32,080 nt of DNA from Micromonospora parastrephiae. Its GTDB lineage: Bacteria; Actinomycetota; Actinomycetes; Mycobacteriales; Micromonosporaceae. Each line of letters starts with the position of its first letter. The stretch's first letter is position 1. The notes beneath the pieces are model-generated. The model saw nothing but the letters and a program-made list of their open reading frames with translations. It made no database searches and was not told the origin of the DNA. Location: assembly GCF_016802865.1 (NCBI RefSeq), contig NZ_JAEVHM010000054.1, forward strand, positions 1 to 32,080, read 5' to 3'. Of this stretch, positions 16,188 to 23,545 are shown in pieces. The position numbers and the translations under genes were made by a program.

Positions 16188-17344
16188 TGTCAATCATGGC
16201 CGAGGTAACGGCAATTGCACTGATCTTGCAACTTTCACCCATTGGATTGACATCGAAAATAACTCCACCTTCGAACCCGGCGCCCGCTGAGGCCGAACGG
16301 ATCCGGGCCGATCAATGGCACCTATCATTTCTGAAGGTCACCGAGGCTCAGGCGATTAGTCAAGGCGATGGGGTCGTTGTTGCCGTGCCCGACACCGGCG
16401 TGGATCCTCACCCCGACCTGAGCGATAACTTGCTGACGGGAATTGACACCGTCGCCGGCGGTTCTGGAAATGGCCGAGAGGACCCAAACAGTCACGGCAC
16501 GAGTATGGCGGGATTGATTGCGGCGCACGGCAGGGTCGGAAATGCGGGAGCACTCGGCATTGCCCCGCGAGCCAAAATCCTTCCCATCAAAGCCTCCACG
16601 TCGGACAATTTCGGGGAAGCTGAGGACCTTGCTGCAGCTATCGAATACGCCATATCCAGTAGGGCCCAAGTCATCAATGTTTCTAGTGGAGGGGCATCAA
16701 CACCGCGTCTCATCCGGGCAGTCGACGCCGCCCTCGCAGCGAATATTACTGTCGTGGCAGCAGCCGGAAACGTGCCGTATCGACCTGTTTCGTATCCGGC
16801 AAGCGAAGAAGGCGTAATTGCCGTGGGCGGCGTGGATCGCTCGGGACAACACGCAGCTATCTCGGTCACCGGTCCGGAGATCGACGTGGTCGCACCGGCG
16901 GTCGACATTTACAGCACCAGCTACAACGGAAAGTACTCGAAGGGCACTGGCACTTCGAGCGCGACGGCGATTGTGGCCGGGGCCGCGGCTCTGATCAGGT
17001 CGAAGTACCCCTACCTGCCGGCGCGGGAGGTGGCGCATCGACTCACTGCCACGGCCGTCGACAAGGGTCCGCCTGGTCGTGACGACGAGTACGGGTATGG
17101 CGTGATCGATCTTGTGGCGGCGTTGACGGCAGACGTACCTCCGCTGGGGTTTGAGTCGGTGAGCGCGCCGGCCGGTGCTGGCGTCAGTACGACGGCTCGC
17201 GCTGGGCGTGGTGATGACGCTGATGGCGCGACAGTTCGCGGGGTGGTCACTCTCGCGGTGATCGTGGCCGTTGGTGTCGGATGGGCGCTGATGGCACGGC
17301 GTCGGCGGCGCGGTGATGATCCACCTCCCCGAATCAGCCGCTAG
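16184..17344 (+). CDS. Type VII secretion-associated serine protease (mycosin-like, S8 family)
   Basis: A 386-residue subtilisin-type protease. The catalytic triad is D70 (VAVPDTGVD), H104 (SHGTSMAG) and S258 (GTGTSSATAIVAG); N196 (AAAGN) fits the oxyanion hole. RADQWHLSFLKV before the domain is typical of mycosins (MycP). A single C-terminal membrane helix (about 355-373) ends in a run of Arg, so the protease is anchored with its domain outside. Oddities: the N-terminus has only a short hydrophobic run (VTAIALILQLSPIGL) and no basic residues in front of it, so the signal peptide is weak. The start overlaps the upstream gene by ATGA; ATG 16196 is an alternative. The first two thirds of the gene use many A/T-ending codons. 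No EccB-E genes are present. Confidence 0.85.
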   Translation: MMSIMAEVTAIALILQLSPIGLTSKITPPSNPAPAEAERIRADQWHLSFLKVTEAQAISQGDGVVVAVPDTGVDPHPDLSDNLLTGIDTVAGGSGNGREDPNSHGTSMAGLIAAHGRVGNAGALGIAPRAKILPIKASTSDNFGEAEDLAAAIEYAISSRAQVINVSSGGASTPRLIRAVDAALAANITVVAAAGNVPYRPVSYPASEEGVIAVGGVDRSGQHAAISVTGPEIDVVAPAVDIYSTSYNGKYSKGTGTSSATAIVAGAAALIRSKYPYLPAREVAHRLTATAVDKGPPGRDDEYGYGVIDLVAALTADVPPLGFESVSAPAGAGVSTTARAGRGDDADGATVRGVVTLAVIVAVGVGWALMARRRRRGDDPPPRISR

Positions 17345-17384
17345 TCGGGCCGGGCGCGCTGTGATCGACTCGAGTTCGTTGAAA

Positions 17385-17415
17385 TCGGGGTGTCCCGGCG
17401 CAAGGGATACCCCGA
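17385..17415 (+). terminator. Terminator hairpin after the mycosin gene
   Basis: A 12-bp stem, TCGGGGTGTCCC with GGGATACCCCGA (one G-T pair), and a 7-base loop. It lies 40 bases after the mycosin stop. It resembles the hairpin at 19085-19119. Confidence 0.7.
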
Positions 17416-17466
17416 GTTCCGCGAAGGCGAGTGGATCACGCTAATGATTTCGCCGATCGACTCGGT

Positions 17467-17516
17467 ATCGCCGATATTGGGCTTTCGTGGAGGTGCGATA
17501 GCCCAATGTCGGCGAT
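17467..17516 (+). repeat. Long inverted repeat in the mycosin-maf gap
   Basis: Arms of 17 bases at 17467-17483 and 17500-17516 (ATCGCCGATATTGGGCT and its complement with one G-T pair) surround a 16-base loop. It has no U-tract. It may be a second terminator, or a scar or recognition site of the inserted secretion module. Confidence 0.6.
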
Positions 17517-17524
17517 CTGGAGTG

Positions 17525-17556
17525 GATCAAGGACGCCGGCGATCAAGGACGCCGGC
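17525..17556 (+). repeat. Tandem 16-bp duplication
   Basis: GATCAAGGACGCCGGC occurs twice with no spacer, at 17525-17540 and 17541-17556. The rest of the gap (17557-17645) is a G+C-rich stretch with small palindromes and no supported gene. Confidence 0.75.
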
Positions 17557-17645
17557 ACCCCGGCCCCGGCCGGCTACCCGGGGGGCGCCCCGATCCCGGC
17601 CGGCGGACCCAGGGCGGCGCGCCGGTGTGGTGGGTGGTGAGCCGG

Positions 17646-17651
17646 TAACGT
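17646..17651 (+). promoter_or_regulatory. -10 box for leaderless maf transcript
   Basis: TAACGT ends seven bases before the GTG at 17659. Confidence 0.5.
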
Positions 17652-17658
17652 CGGGCTC

Positions 17659-18327
17659 GTGTCTGACTCTCTGCCGCTCCGCCTCGTGCTCGCCTCGGCG
17701 AGCCCTGCCCGTCGCAAGTCTCTCCAGGCCGCCGGCATCGAGCCGGACGTGCTGGTCAGTGGGGTGGACGAGTCTCTGGTGGTGACCGATCGGGCCGAGG
17801 AGTTGTGCCTGGAGTTGGCGCGGCTCAAGGCGCAGGCGGTGTTGACCCGGTTGAGCCCGGCCGCCGGTCAGCGGACGCTGGTGATCGGCTGTGACTCGGT
17901 GCTGGCGTTCGACGGGGAGATTCTCGGTAAGCCGACGGATCCGGCGGACGCGACCCGGCGCTGGCTGCGGATGCGGGGGCGCAGCGGTGTTCTGCACAGT
18001 GGGCACTGCCTGATCGACGTCGTCGCCGGGCGGCGGGCGGAGGCGGTCGCCTCGACGACCGTCCACTTCGCCGACGTCAGTGACGACGAGATCGCCGCGT
18101 ACGTGGCCACCGGTGAGCCGCTGGCCGTGGCCGGCGCGTTCACGATCGACGGGCTGGGTGGGGCGTTCGTGGAGCGGATCGAGGGTGACGCGGGCACGGT
18201 GGTCGGGTTGTCGATGCCGCTGCTGCGCCGCCTCCTCGCCGAGCTGAATCTACAGATAACCGACTTGTGGACGAAGGTCGCGCCGGGCGGCCAAACTGTC
18301 GAGCCGCTCGGTACCGTCCCGTCATGA
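17659..18327 (+). CDS. maf: Maf family nucleoside triphosphate pyrophosphatase
   Basis: A 222-residue cytoplasmic enzyme that hydrolyses non-canonical or selected nucleoside triphosphates (dTTP/UTP or modified pyrimidines) to the monophosphate and pyrophosphate; linked to septum inhibition when overproduced in Bacillus. Seen: the N-terminal LASASPARRKSL, the acidic ESLV segment, IGCDSVLAFDGEILGKP, and EPLAVAGAFTIDGLGGAFVERIEGDAGTVVGLSMPLL, which is the conserved C-terminal motif. GTG 17659 with TAACGT seven bases upstream is a leaderless-type start. In mycobacteria maf follows accE5 directly; here the type VII-like operon lies between them. Confidence 0.94.
   Translation: MSDSLPLRLVLASASPARRKSLQAAGIEPDVLVSGVDESLVVTDRAEELCLELARLKAQAVLTRLSPAAGQRTLVIGCDSVLAFDGEILGKPTDPADATRRWLRMRGRSGVLHSGHCLIDVVAGRRAEAVASTTVHFADVSDDEIAAYVATGEPLAVAGAFTIDGLGGAFVERIEGDAGTVVGLSMPLLRRLLAELNLQITDLWTKVAPGGQTVEPLGTVPS
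18312..18317 (+). promoter_or_regulatory. -10 box inside the end of maf
   Basis: TACCGT ends six bases before the methyltransferase ATG at 18324, within the last codons of maf. The methyltransferase may thus have its own leaderless transcript as well as ATGA coupling to maf. Confidence 0.4.
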
Positions 18328-18976
18328 CCACCAAGTCGATCCCGCTCACCGACGAGCTGCACACGTACCTGGTCGCGCACGGCGCCCCGCCGGACGACAT
18401 CATTCGGGACCTGGCCGAGGAGACCCGGTCGGTGCTGCCGGAGCACGCCACGATGCAGGTGGCACCGGAGCAGGCGGCCTTCCTGACCTTCCTCACCCGG
18501 CTGCTGGACGTGCGGCACGCCGTCGAGGTCGGCACGTTCACCGGGCTGTCGGCGCTGGCGATCGCCCGCGGGCTGCCCGAAGGTGGGCGGCTGACCTGCT
18601 TCGACATCTCCGAGGAGTTCACCGGCATGGCCCGGCGCTACTGGGCCCGGGCGGCGTGCAGGACCGGATCGAGCTGCGCATCGGCCCCGCCGGGGAGACG
18701 CTGCGGGAGCTTCCACACGAGCGCCACCTGGACTTCGCGTTCATCGACGCGGACAAGACCGGCTACCCGATCTACTGGGCGGAGCTGGTGCCCCGGATGC
18801 GTCCGGGTGGGGTGATCGCCCTCGACAACGTACTGCGCGGCGGGCGGGTGATCGCCCCACAGAACGAAGGCGACCGGGCTATCGCCGCCTTCAACGACGA
18901 GGTGCTCGCCGACGTACGGGTGGACCAGGTGATGCTGCCGATCGCGGACGGCGTCACCCTCGCCCGGGTGCGCTGA
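18324..18976 (+). pseudogene. SAM-dependent O-methyltransferase, one-base frameshift
   Basis: A caffeoyl-CoA-type O-methyltransferase split over two frames. The first part (from ATG 18324, sharing ATGA with maf) holds the SAM site VEVGTFTGLSALAIARGL and runs to RRYWARA. The second part (DRIELRIGPAGETLRELP, then DFAFIDADKTGYPIYW and GGVIALDNVL, to TGA 18974-18976) is one base out of phase. Adding one G in GCGG at 18651-18654 gives ARAGVQDRIEL and a 217-residue enzyme, the normal family length. An ATG-like start for the second half is not credible as a separate gene. Either a real inactivating deletion or a base missed in sequencing. The stop codon lies inside a 21-bp repeat array. Confidence 0.78.
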
Positions 18977-19068
18977 GCCCTCGCCCGGATGCGCTGAGCC
19001 CTCGCCCGGGTGCGCCGAGCCTTCGCCCGGCTGCGCCGAGCCGTCGCACGGATGCGGTGAGCGTCGGC
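18965..19068 (+). repeat. 21-bp minisatellite spanning the methyltransferase stop codon
   Basis: Five consecutive 21-base units, starting at 18965, 18986, 19007, 19028 and 19049 (last one partial and diverged). Each starts CGGNTGCG and continues GAGCC-TCGC. The first unit encodes the last three codons and stop of the methyltransferase; the others are untranslated. Confidence 0.8.
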
Positions 19069-19084
19069 AACCGCCGGACGCGGA

Positions 19085-19119
19085 AATCGGGGTGCCCTCG
19101 TGCGAGGGGCACCCCGATT
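19085..19119 (+). terminator. Bidirectional terminator between convergent genes
   Basis: A 13-bp perfect stem, AATCGGGGTGCCC with its complement, extended by a few more pairs with one bulged G. Its A-run (84-86) and T residues (118-119) suit both directions. It separates the methyltransferase (plus) from the ABC permease (minus). Confidence 0.75.
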
Positions 19120-19135
19120 CCGGGAGAGACCAGCG

Positions 19136-19891
19136 TCAGCGGACGCTGCGGGCGAACTGGCGTGCGGCCCAGAAGACACCCAGCGCGGCGAGGACCGCGG
19201 TGATGCTGAGGCCCTGCCAGACCTTGTCGCTGCCGAGGTCACCGGCGAACAGCGCGCGGGTGCCGTCGACCGCCCAGGAGAACGGGTTCCAGTCGGCGAT
19301 GCCCTGCAACCAGCCGGGCGCGAAGGTCAGCGGCAGCAGGATGCCGGACAGCAGCAGCACCGGCTGCGCCACCGTGTTCATCAGCGGGGCCAACGCGTCC
19401 TCGCTCTTGACCTTGAGCGCGACACCGTACGAGACGGCCGAGGTCATCAGCGCGATCAGGGCGAGCATCAGGTACGCCAGCAGCAGGTCACCGATGAACA
19501 CCCGCAGGTCGAACAGGAGCGCCAGCAGGGTGATGATGACGGCCTGCACGACGAGCGAGACCACGTCGCGCAGTGAGCGGCCGAGCAGCAGGGCGAGTCG
19601 ACTGATCGGGGTGACCCGGGAGCGTTCGATGACCCCGGCGCGCAGCTCGGCGATCAGACCGAAGCCCTGGAACAGGCCACCGAAGATGGCCAGCAGCACC
19701 AGCAGGCCGGGTACGAAGATCTTGTAGGCGGCGGCCTGGGTGGGTGCGTTCAGCGCCGGCTTGAGCAGCGGGGCGAAGAGCAGCAGGTACATCACCGGCT
19801 GGAACACGCCGACGAAGACCCAGACCGGGTTGCGCAGCAGGAGCTGGATCTGCCGCTGGAAGATCAGCCACGTGTCACGGGCGAATTTCAT
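19136..19891 (-). CDS. ABC-2 type permease, daunorubicin-resistance (DrrB-like) family
   Basis: A 251-residue integral membrane protein with six helices. It matches the DrrB/ABC-2 type family: an amphipathic N-terminus (RDTWLIFQRQIQLLLRNPVWVF), then the PGLLVLLAIFGGLFQGFGLIAELRAGVIERSRVTPISR signature loop in which the ERxRVTP motif contacts the ATPase, and a C-terminal LLSGILLPLTFAPGWLQGIADWNPFSWAVDG. It would pair with the ATPase encoded 18 bases upstream to export a drug or lipid-like molecule. Substrate unknown. ATG 19891 has a weak GGAGA site. Expression is probably controlled with the ATPase by the PadR protein. Confidence 0.88.
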   Translation of the reverse strand: MKFARDTWLIFQRQIQLLLRNPVWVFVGVFQPVMYLLLFAPLLKPALNAPTQAAAYKIFVPGLLVLLAIFGGLFQGFGLIAELRAGVIERSRVTPISRLALLLGRSLRDVVSLVVQAVIITLLALLFDLRVFIGDLLLAYLMLALIALMTSAVSYGVALKVKSEDALAPLMNTVAQPVLLLSGILLPLTFAPGWLQGIADWNPFSWAVDGTRALFAGDLGSDKVWQGLSITAVLAALGVFWAARQFARSVR

Positions 19892-19909
19892 GGGTCGTCT
19901 CCGGGATGG

Positions 19910-20868
19910 TCAGGACTCGCGCAGCGAGCGGCCGGTCTTGGTCAGGAAGACGTCGTCCAGGCTGGGTCGGTGCAGCTCGATCGAGCGCAGCTCCAGCCCG
20001 GCGTGGTCGAGTCGGCGCAGCACCTGCGGGATGGCGGTGGCGCCCTCGTCGACGTAGAGACGCAGGCCACCCTCGTCGACGGTTTCCAGCTTGTTGACGT
20101 ACAGCTCGCCGTCGAGCGCCTTCGCGGCCTGCGGGGTGGCGGCCAGGTCGAGGCCGACCAGCACCACGTCGCCGGAGATCTCCCGCTTGAGCTCGGCCGG
20201 GGTGCCCTCGGCCACCACCTCGCCGTTGTCCATGATCGCGATCCGGTCGCAGAGCGCGTCGGCCTCGTCGAGGTAGTGGGTGGTGATGAAGACGGTCATC
20301 CCGTCGCTGCGCAGCCGCCGGATCTCGTCCCACATGTGCGCGCGGCTCTGCGGGTCGAGGCCCGTGGTCGGCTCGTCCAGAAAGACGATCTTCGGCTCGT
20401 GGATGATGCCGAGCGCGATCTCGACGCGCCGACGCTGACCGCCCGAGTAGGTCTTGCACTTGCGGTCGGCGTACTCGGTGAGCTGGAAGGCGTCCAGGGC
20501 GCGGGCGGCGCGGCGCTGCGCGTCGGCCTTGCCGATGCCGTACATGCGGGCGTGCAGCACCAGCTCCTCGCGGGCGGTGGACTCGTCCCAGGTGCTGCCG
20601 CCCTGCGGGACGTACCCGATGCGGCGACGCACCTCGGCCGGGTCCTTGCGCAGGTCGGCGCCGGCGATCGTGGCCTCGCCGCCGTCCGGCTCGATCAGCG
20701 TGGCGAGCATCCGCAGCGTGGTGGTCTTGCCGGCGCCGTTCGGGCCGAGGAAGCCGAAGATCTCGCCCTCGGCGACCTCCAGGTTGACGCCCCGCACGGC
20801 GTCAACCGTCTTCGTCTCTCGACCCGCGCGGAGCGGAACGACTTCCGCAGCCCCCTGGTCTCGATCAT
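19910..20868 (-). pseudogene. Daunorubicin-resistance-type ABC transporter ATPase (DrrA-like), one-base frameshift near its 5' end
   Basis: The body is an intact DrrA-type ATPase: Walker A GPNGAGKTT, Q-loop VPQGG, signature YSGGQRRR, Walker B IVFLDEPTTGLD, H-loop TTHYLDEAD, and a C-terminal DrrA extension. The true start, ATG 20868 (MIETRGLRKSFRS), with AGGAG close upstream, is in another frame. One extra base near 20830 would give RSRAGRETKTVDAVRGVNL and a 319-residue protein. As written, translation could only begin at GTG 20797, losing the first beta strand and the A-loop aromatic residue. The gene is therefore either damaged or affected by a sequencing slip. The pair with the permease would act in drug export. 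Confidence 0.75.
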
Positions 20869-20953
20869 CTCTGCTCCTGGTCGTTCGGGCCGGTCGGGCC
20901 GGCCGTCGAGTGGGACGACGCCGGACGGCGCACTCCCCCGCTGTGCCGACAGC

Positions 20954-20983
20954 AGGCTAACGCGATATAACTTTCTTAGTCAA
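20954..20983 (-). promoter_or_regulatory. Promoter of the DrrAB-type operon
   Basis: On the minus strand, TTGACT (20983-20978) and TAGCCT (20959-20954) are 18 bases apart. The -35 box lies inside the palindrome at 20977-20992, so a bound repressor would block it. Confidence 0.55.
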
Positions 20984-20992
20984 CGTTGATTA
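20977..20992. promoter_or_regulatory. Putative PadR operator at the exporter promoter
   Basis: TAGTCAACGTTGATTA is a palindrome with a perfect 10-base core (TCAACGTTGA). It overlaps both the padR stop codon and the exporter -35 box, and matches the site at 21630-21645. Confidence 0.6.
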
Positions 20993-21616
20993 TTCCGTGT
21001 CGGCACCGGGTGGCTCCGCACCGTCCCGCCACCCCGACCAACCCTGCGCTTCATCCAGTTCAGCAGGCAGGTACGACACACCTGAATCGATCCGCTCCGC
21101 GATCCGCTCGCACCAACCCATCTCCGCCTCCGCCCGCGCCGACCACAGTTCGAACATCCAGCCCACGTGCGTCGGCTTGCGGTTGCGCACCCAGTCCGAA
21201 TCCAGCGACGCGCGCATTGACTCGATACCGGCCCGCAGCTGGTTGGCCCGGTTGCGCAGAGCGGCGGCCGCCTCGTCCCGCGGCATGGCCGGCAGGAAGG
21301 AGAAGGCCGCCACGAACGGGTCGGGAGGCTCGCTGATCGTCCACCAGGAGTTACGCAGCAGCGTCTCGAACTCGTCCGCCCCCTTGACTGTCACCTCGTA
21401 CGTGGTGCGCGCCGGACGGGCGCCGACCTGCTCGGTCGCCACGGCGCGGAGCAGACCTTCCTCGGTGAGCTTGCGCAGGGCGTGGTAGATCGAGCCGGGC
21501 TGCACGTTCGCCCACTTGTCGGCGCTCCAGCTCAGCAGCTCACGGCGCACGTCGTAGCCGTGCACGGGCTGCATCCACCGCACCAGACCGAGGATCATCA
21601 AACGAGTCGAAGACAC
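20990..21616 (-). CDS. PadR family transcriptional regulator
   Basis: A 208-residue regulator. The N-terminal winged helix (STRLMILGLVRWMQPVHGYDVRREL, then IYHALRKLTEEGLLRAV) is typical of PadR, followed by the wing (YEVTVKGADEFETLL) and a helical C-terminal dimerisation domain of the Vir_act_alpha_C kind, ending with an acidic tail. PadR proteins usually repress a nearby multidrug exporter and respond to its substrate. The DrrAB-type genes are directly downstream on the same strand. GTG 21616 is preferred over starts further upstream because TACGCT lies six bases before it (leaderless type). Matching palindromes lie before this gene and before the exporter. Confidence 0.9.
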   Translation of the reverse strand: MSSTRLMILGLVRWMQPVHGYDVRRELLSWSADKWANVQPGSIYHALRKLTEEGLLRAVATEQVGARPARTTYEVTVKGADEFETLLRNSWWTISEPPDPFVAAFSFLPAMPRDEAAAALRNRANQLRAGIESMRASLDSDWVRNRKPTHVGWMFELWSARAEAEMGWCERIAERIDSGVSYLPAELDEAQGWSGWRDGAEPPGADTE

Positions 21617-21622
21617 CCGACA

Positions 21623-21645
21623 AGCGTAATAGCCAAGTTTGACTA
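21623..21645 (-). promoter_or_regulatory. padR promoter with putative PadR operator
   Basis: TACGCT (minus strand, 21628-21623) is six bases before the GTG. Directly upstream, the minus-strand 16-mer TAGTCAAACTTGGCTA (21645-21630) matches the exporter operator, suggesting autoregulation. Confidence 0.55.
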
Positions 21646-21741
21646 AGCTCAGTGCCACATCCCACACTGAGCGATCGTTAGGGCCACCACAGGTGGCCGA
21701 TACACTCCCCGTCAGTAACCTGCCCGGGAGGAGCCACGAAG

Positions 21742-23493
21742 GTGCGCAAGGTACTCATCGCCAACCGCGGCGAGATCGCCGTCCGGGTGATCCGCGCCTG
21801 TCGTGACGCCGGCCTCGGCAGCGTCGCCGTGTACGCGGACTCCGACCGCGACGCTCTGCACGCCACGCTCGCGGACGAGGCGTACGCGCTCGGCGGGGAC
21901 AGCGCGACCGAGACGTACCTGCGCATCGACAAGCTGCTCGACGTGGCCGCCCGGGCCGGCGCGGACGCCGTACACCCGGGTTATGGTTTTCTCAGTGAGA
22001 ACGCCGACTTCGCCCAGGCGGTCATCGACGCCGGGCTGACCTGGATCGGCCCCACCCCGCAGGCGATCCGCGACCTGGGCGACAAGGTGACGGCCCGGCA
22101 CATCGCCCAGCGCGCCGGCGCCCCGCTGGTTCCCGGCACCCCGGATCCGGTGGCGAGCCCGGACGAGGTGATGGCGTTCGCCGTCGACCACGGCCTGCCG
22201 GTGGCCATCAAGGCCGCCTTCGGTGGTGGCGGGCGCGGTCTCAAGGTGGCCCGGACGATGGAGGAGATCCCCCAGCTGTTCGAGTCGGCCACCCGGGAGG
22301 CGGTCGCGGCGTTCGGTCGGGGCGAGTGCTTCGTCGAGCGGTACCTGGACCAGCCCCGGCACGTCGAGGCGCAGGTCCTCGCCGACCAGCACGGCAACGT
22401 GATCGTGGTGGGTACGCGGGACTGCTCGTTGCAGCGGCGGCACCAGAAGCTCGTCGAGGAGGCGCCCGCGCCGTTCCTCACCGACGCCCAGCGGGCGCAG
22501 ATCCACGACAGCGCCAAGGCGATCTGCCGGGAGGCCCGCTACCACGGCGCCGGCACGGTGGAGTACCTGGTCGGCGTCGACGGCACGATCTCCTTCCTGG
22601 AGGTCAACACCCGGCTCCAGGTCGAGCACCCGGTCACCGAGGAGACCTCCGGCATCGACCTGGTCCGCGAGCAGTTCCGGATCGCCGACGGCGAGAAGCT
22701 GCGGATCACCGAGGACCCGACGCCACGCGGGCACTCCATCGAGTTCCGGATCAACGGCGAGGACCCCGGCCGCAACTTCCTGCCCGCCCCGGGCACGGTG
22801 ACCGCGCTGCGGCTGCCCACCGGCCCCGGCGTCCGGGTCGACACCGGCATCTCGGCCGGCGACGTGATCGGCGGCAACTTCGACTCGCTGCTCGCCAAGG
22901 TCATCATCACCGGTGAGACGCGGACCGAGGCCCTGGAGCGCGCCCGTCGCGCGCTGGACGAGATGGTGGTCGACGGCATGGCCACCGCGCTGCCGTTCCA
23001 CCGACTTGTCGTGCGGGACGAGGCGTTCACCGCCGAGCCGTTCACCGTGCACACCCGGTGGATCGAGACCGAGTTCCACAACACCGTGCCGGCGTTCACC
23101 GCCGCCGCCGGCACCGCCGAGGCACCGGCCGAACGCGACACCGTCGTGGTCGAGGTGGGCGGCAAGCGCCTCGAGGTCAGCCTCCCCGCCGGCTTCGGCG
23201 GGAGTACGACCACCGCGGCGTCCGCCTCCCGCAAGCCGAGCCGGCGTGGCGGTGGCGCCAAGGCCGGTGCTCCGGTCGGCGGCGACGCGCTCACCTCGCC
23301 GATGCAGGGCACCATCGTCAAGATCGCGGTGGCCGACGGCGACACCGTGGCCGAGGGCGACCTGGTGGTGGTGCTGGAGGCGATGAAGATGGAGCAGCCG
23401 TTGCACGCGCACAAGGCGGGCACGGTCAGCGGGCTCACGGCCGAGGTCGGTGCCGTGATCACCGCGGGTGCCGCGATCTGCACCATCGCCTGA
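21742..23493 (+). CDS. accA: Acyl-CoA carboxylase alpha subunit (biotin carboxylase plus biotin carrier)
   Basis: A 583-residue subunit. Residues 1-115 form the biotin carboxylase N-domain ([16 protein letters not shown]), then the ATP-grasp domain ([30 protein letters not shown]), the C-domain, a Pro/Ala-rich linker, and a C-terminal biotinyl domain with the biotinylated Lys549 in EAMKMEQ. It carboxylates biotin using ATP and bicarbonate, and works with a carboxyltransferase beta and the epsilon subunit to make malonyl- or methylmalonyl-CoA for fatty acids and polyketides. GTG 21742 with GGGAGGAG eight bases upstream is a firm start. In other actinomycetes accE, maf and this gene lie close together; here accE is at 14078. 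Confidence 0.95.
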   Translation: MRKVLIANRGEIAVRVIRACRDAGLGSVAVYADSDRDALHATLADEAYALGGDSATETYLRIDKLLDVAARAGADAVHPGYGFLSENADFAQAVIDAGLTWIGPTPQAIRDLGDKVTARHIAQRAGAPLVPGTPDPVASPDEVMAFAVDHGLPVAIKAAFGGGGRGLKVARTMEEIPQLFESATREAVAAFGRGECFVERYLDQPRHVEAQVLADQHGNVIVVGTRDCSLQRRHQKLVEEAPAPFLTDAQRAQIHDSAKAICREARYHGAGTVEYLVGVDGTISFLEVNTRLQVEHPVTEETSGIDLVREQFRIADGEKLRITEDPTPRGHSIEFRINGEDPGRNFLPAPGTVTALRLPTGPGVRVDTGISAGDVIGGNFDSLLAKVIITGETRTEALERARRALDEMVVDGMATALPFHRLVVRDEAFTAEPFTVHTRWIETEFHNTVPAFTAAAGTAEAPAERDTVVVEVGGKRLEVSLPAGFGGSTTTAASASRKPSRRGGGAKAGAPVGGDALTSPMQGTIVKIAVADGDTVAEGDLVVVLEAMKMEQPLHAHKAGTVSGLTAEVGAVITAGAAICTIA

Positions 23494-23545
23494 GCTGTCG
23501 AGAGAGTCCCTCCCCGACAACCGGGCGGTGCGACGCCGGCGGCGG

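Noticed and set aside
21712..23520. 602-codon minus-strand open frame
   Set aside because: Antisense to the biotin carboxylase gene, which is certain from its motifs.
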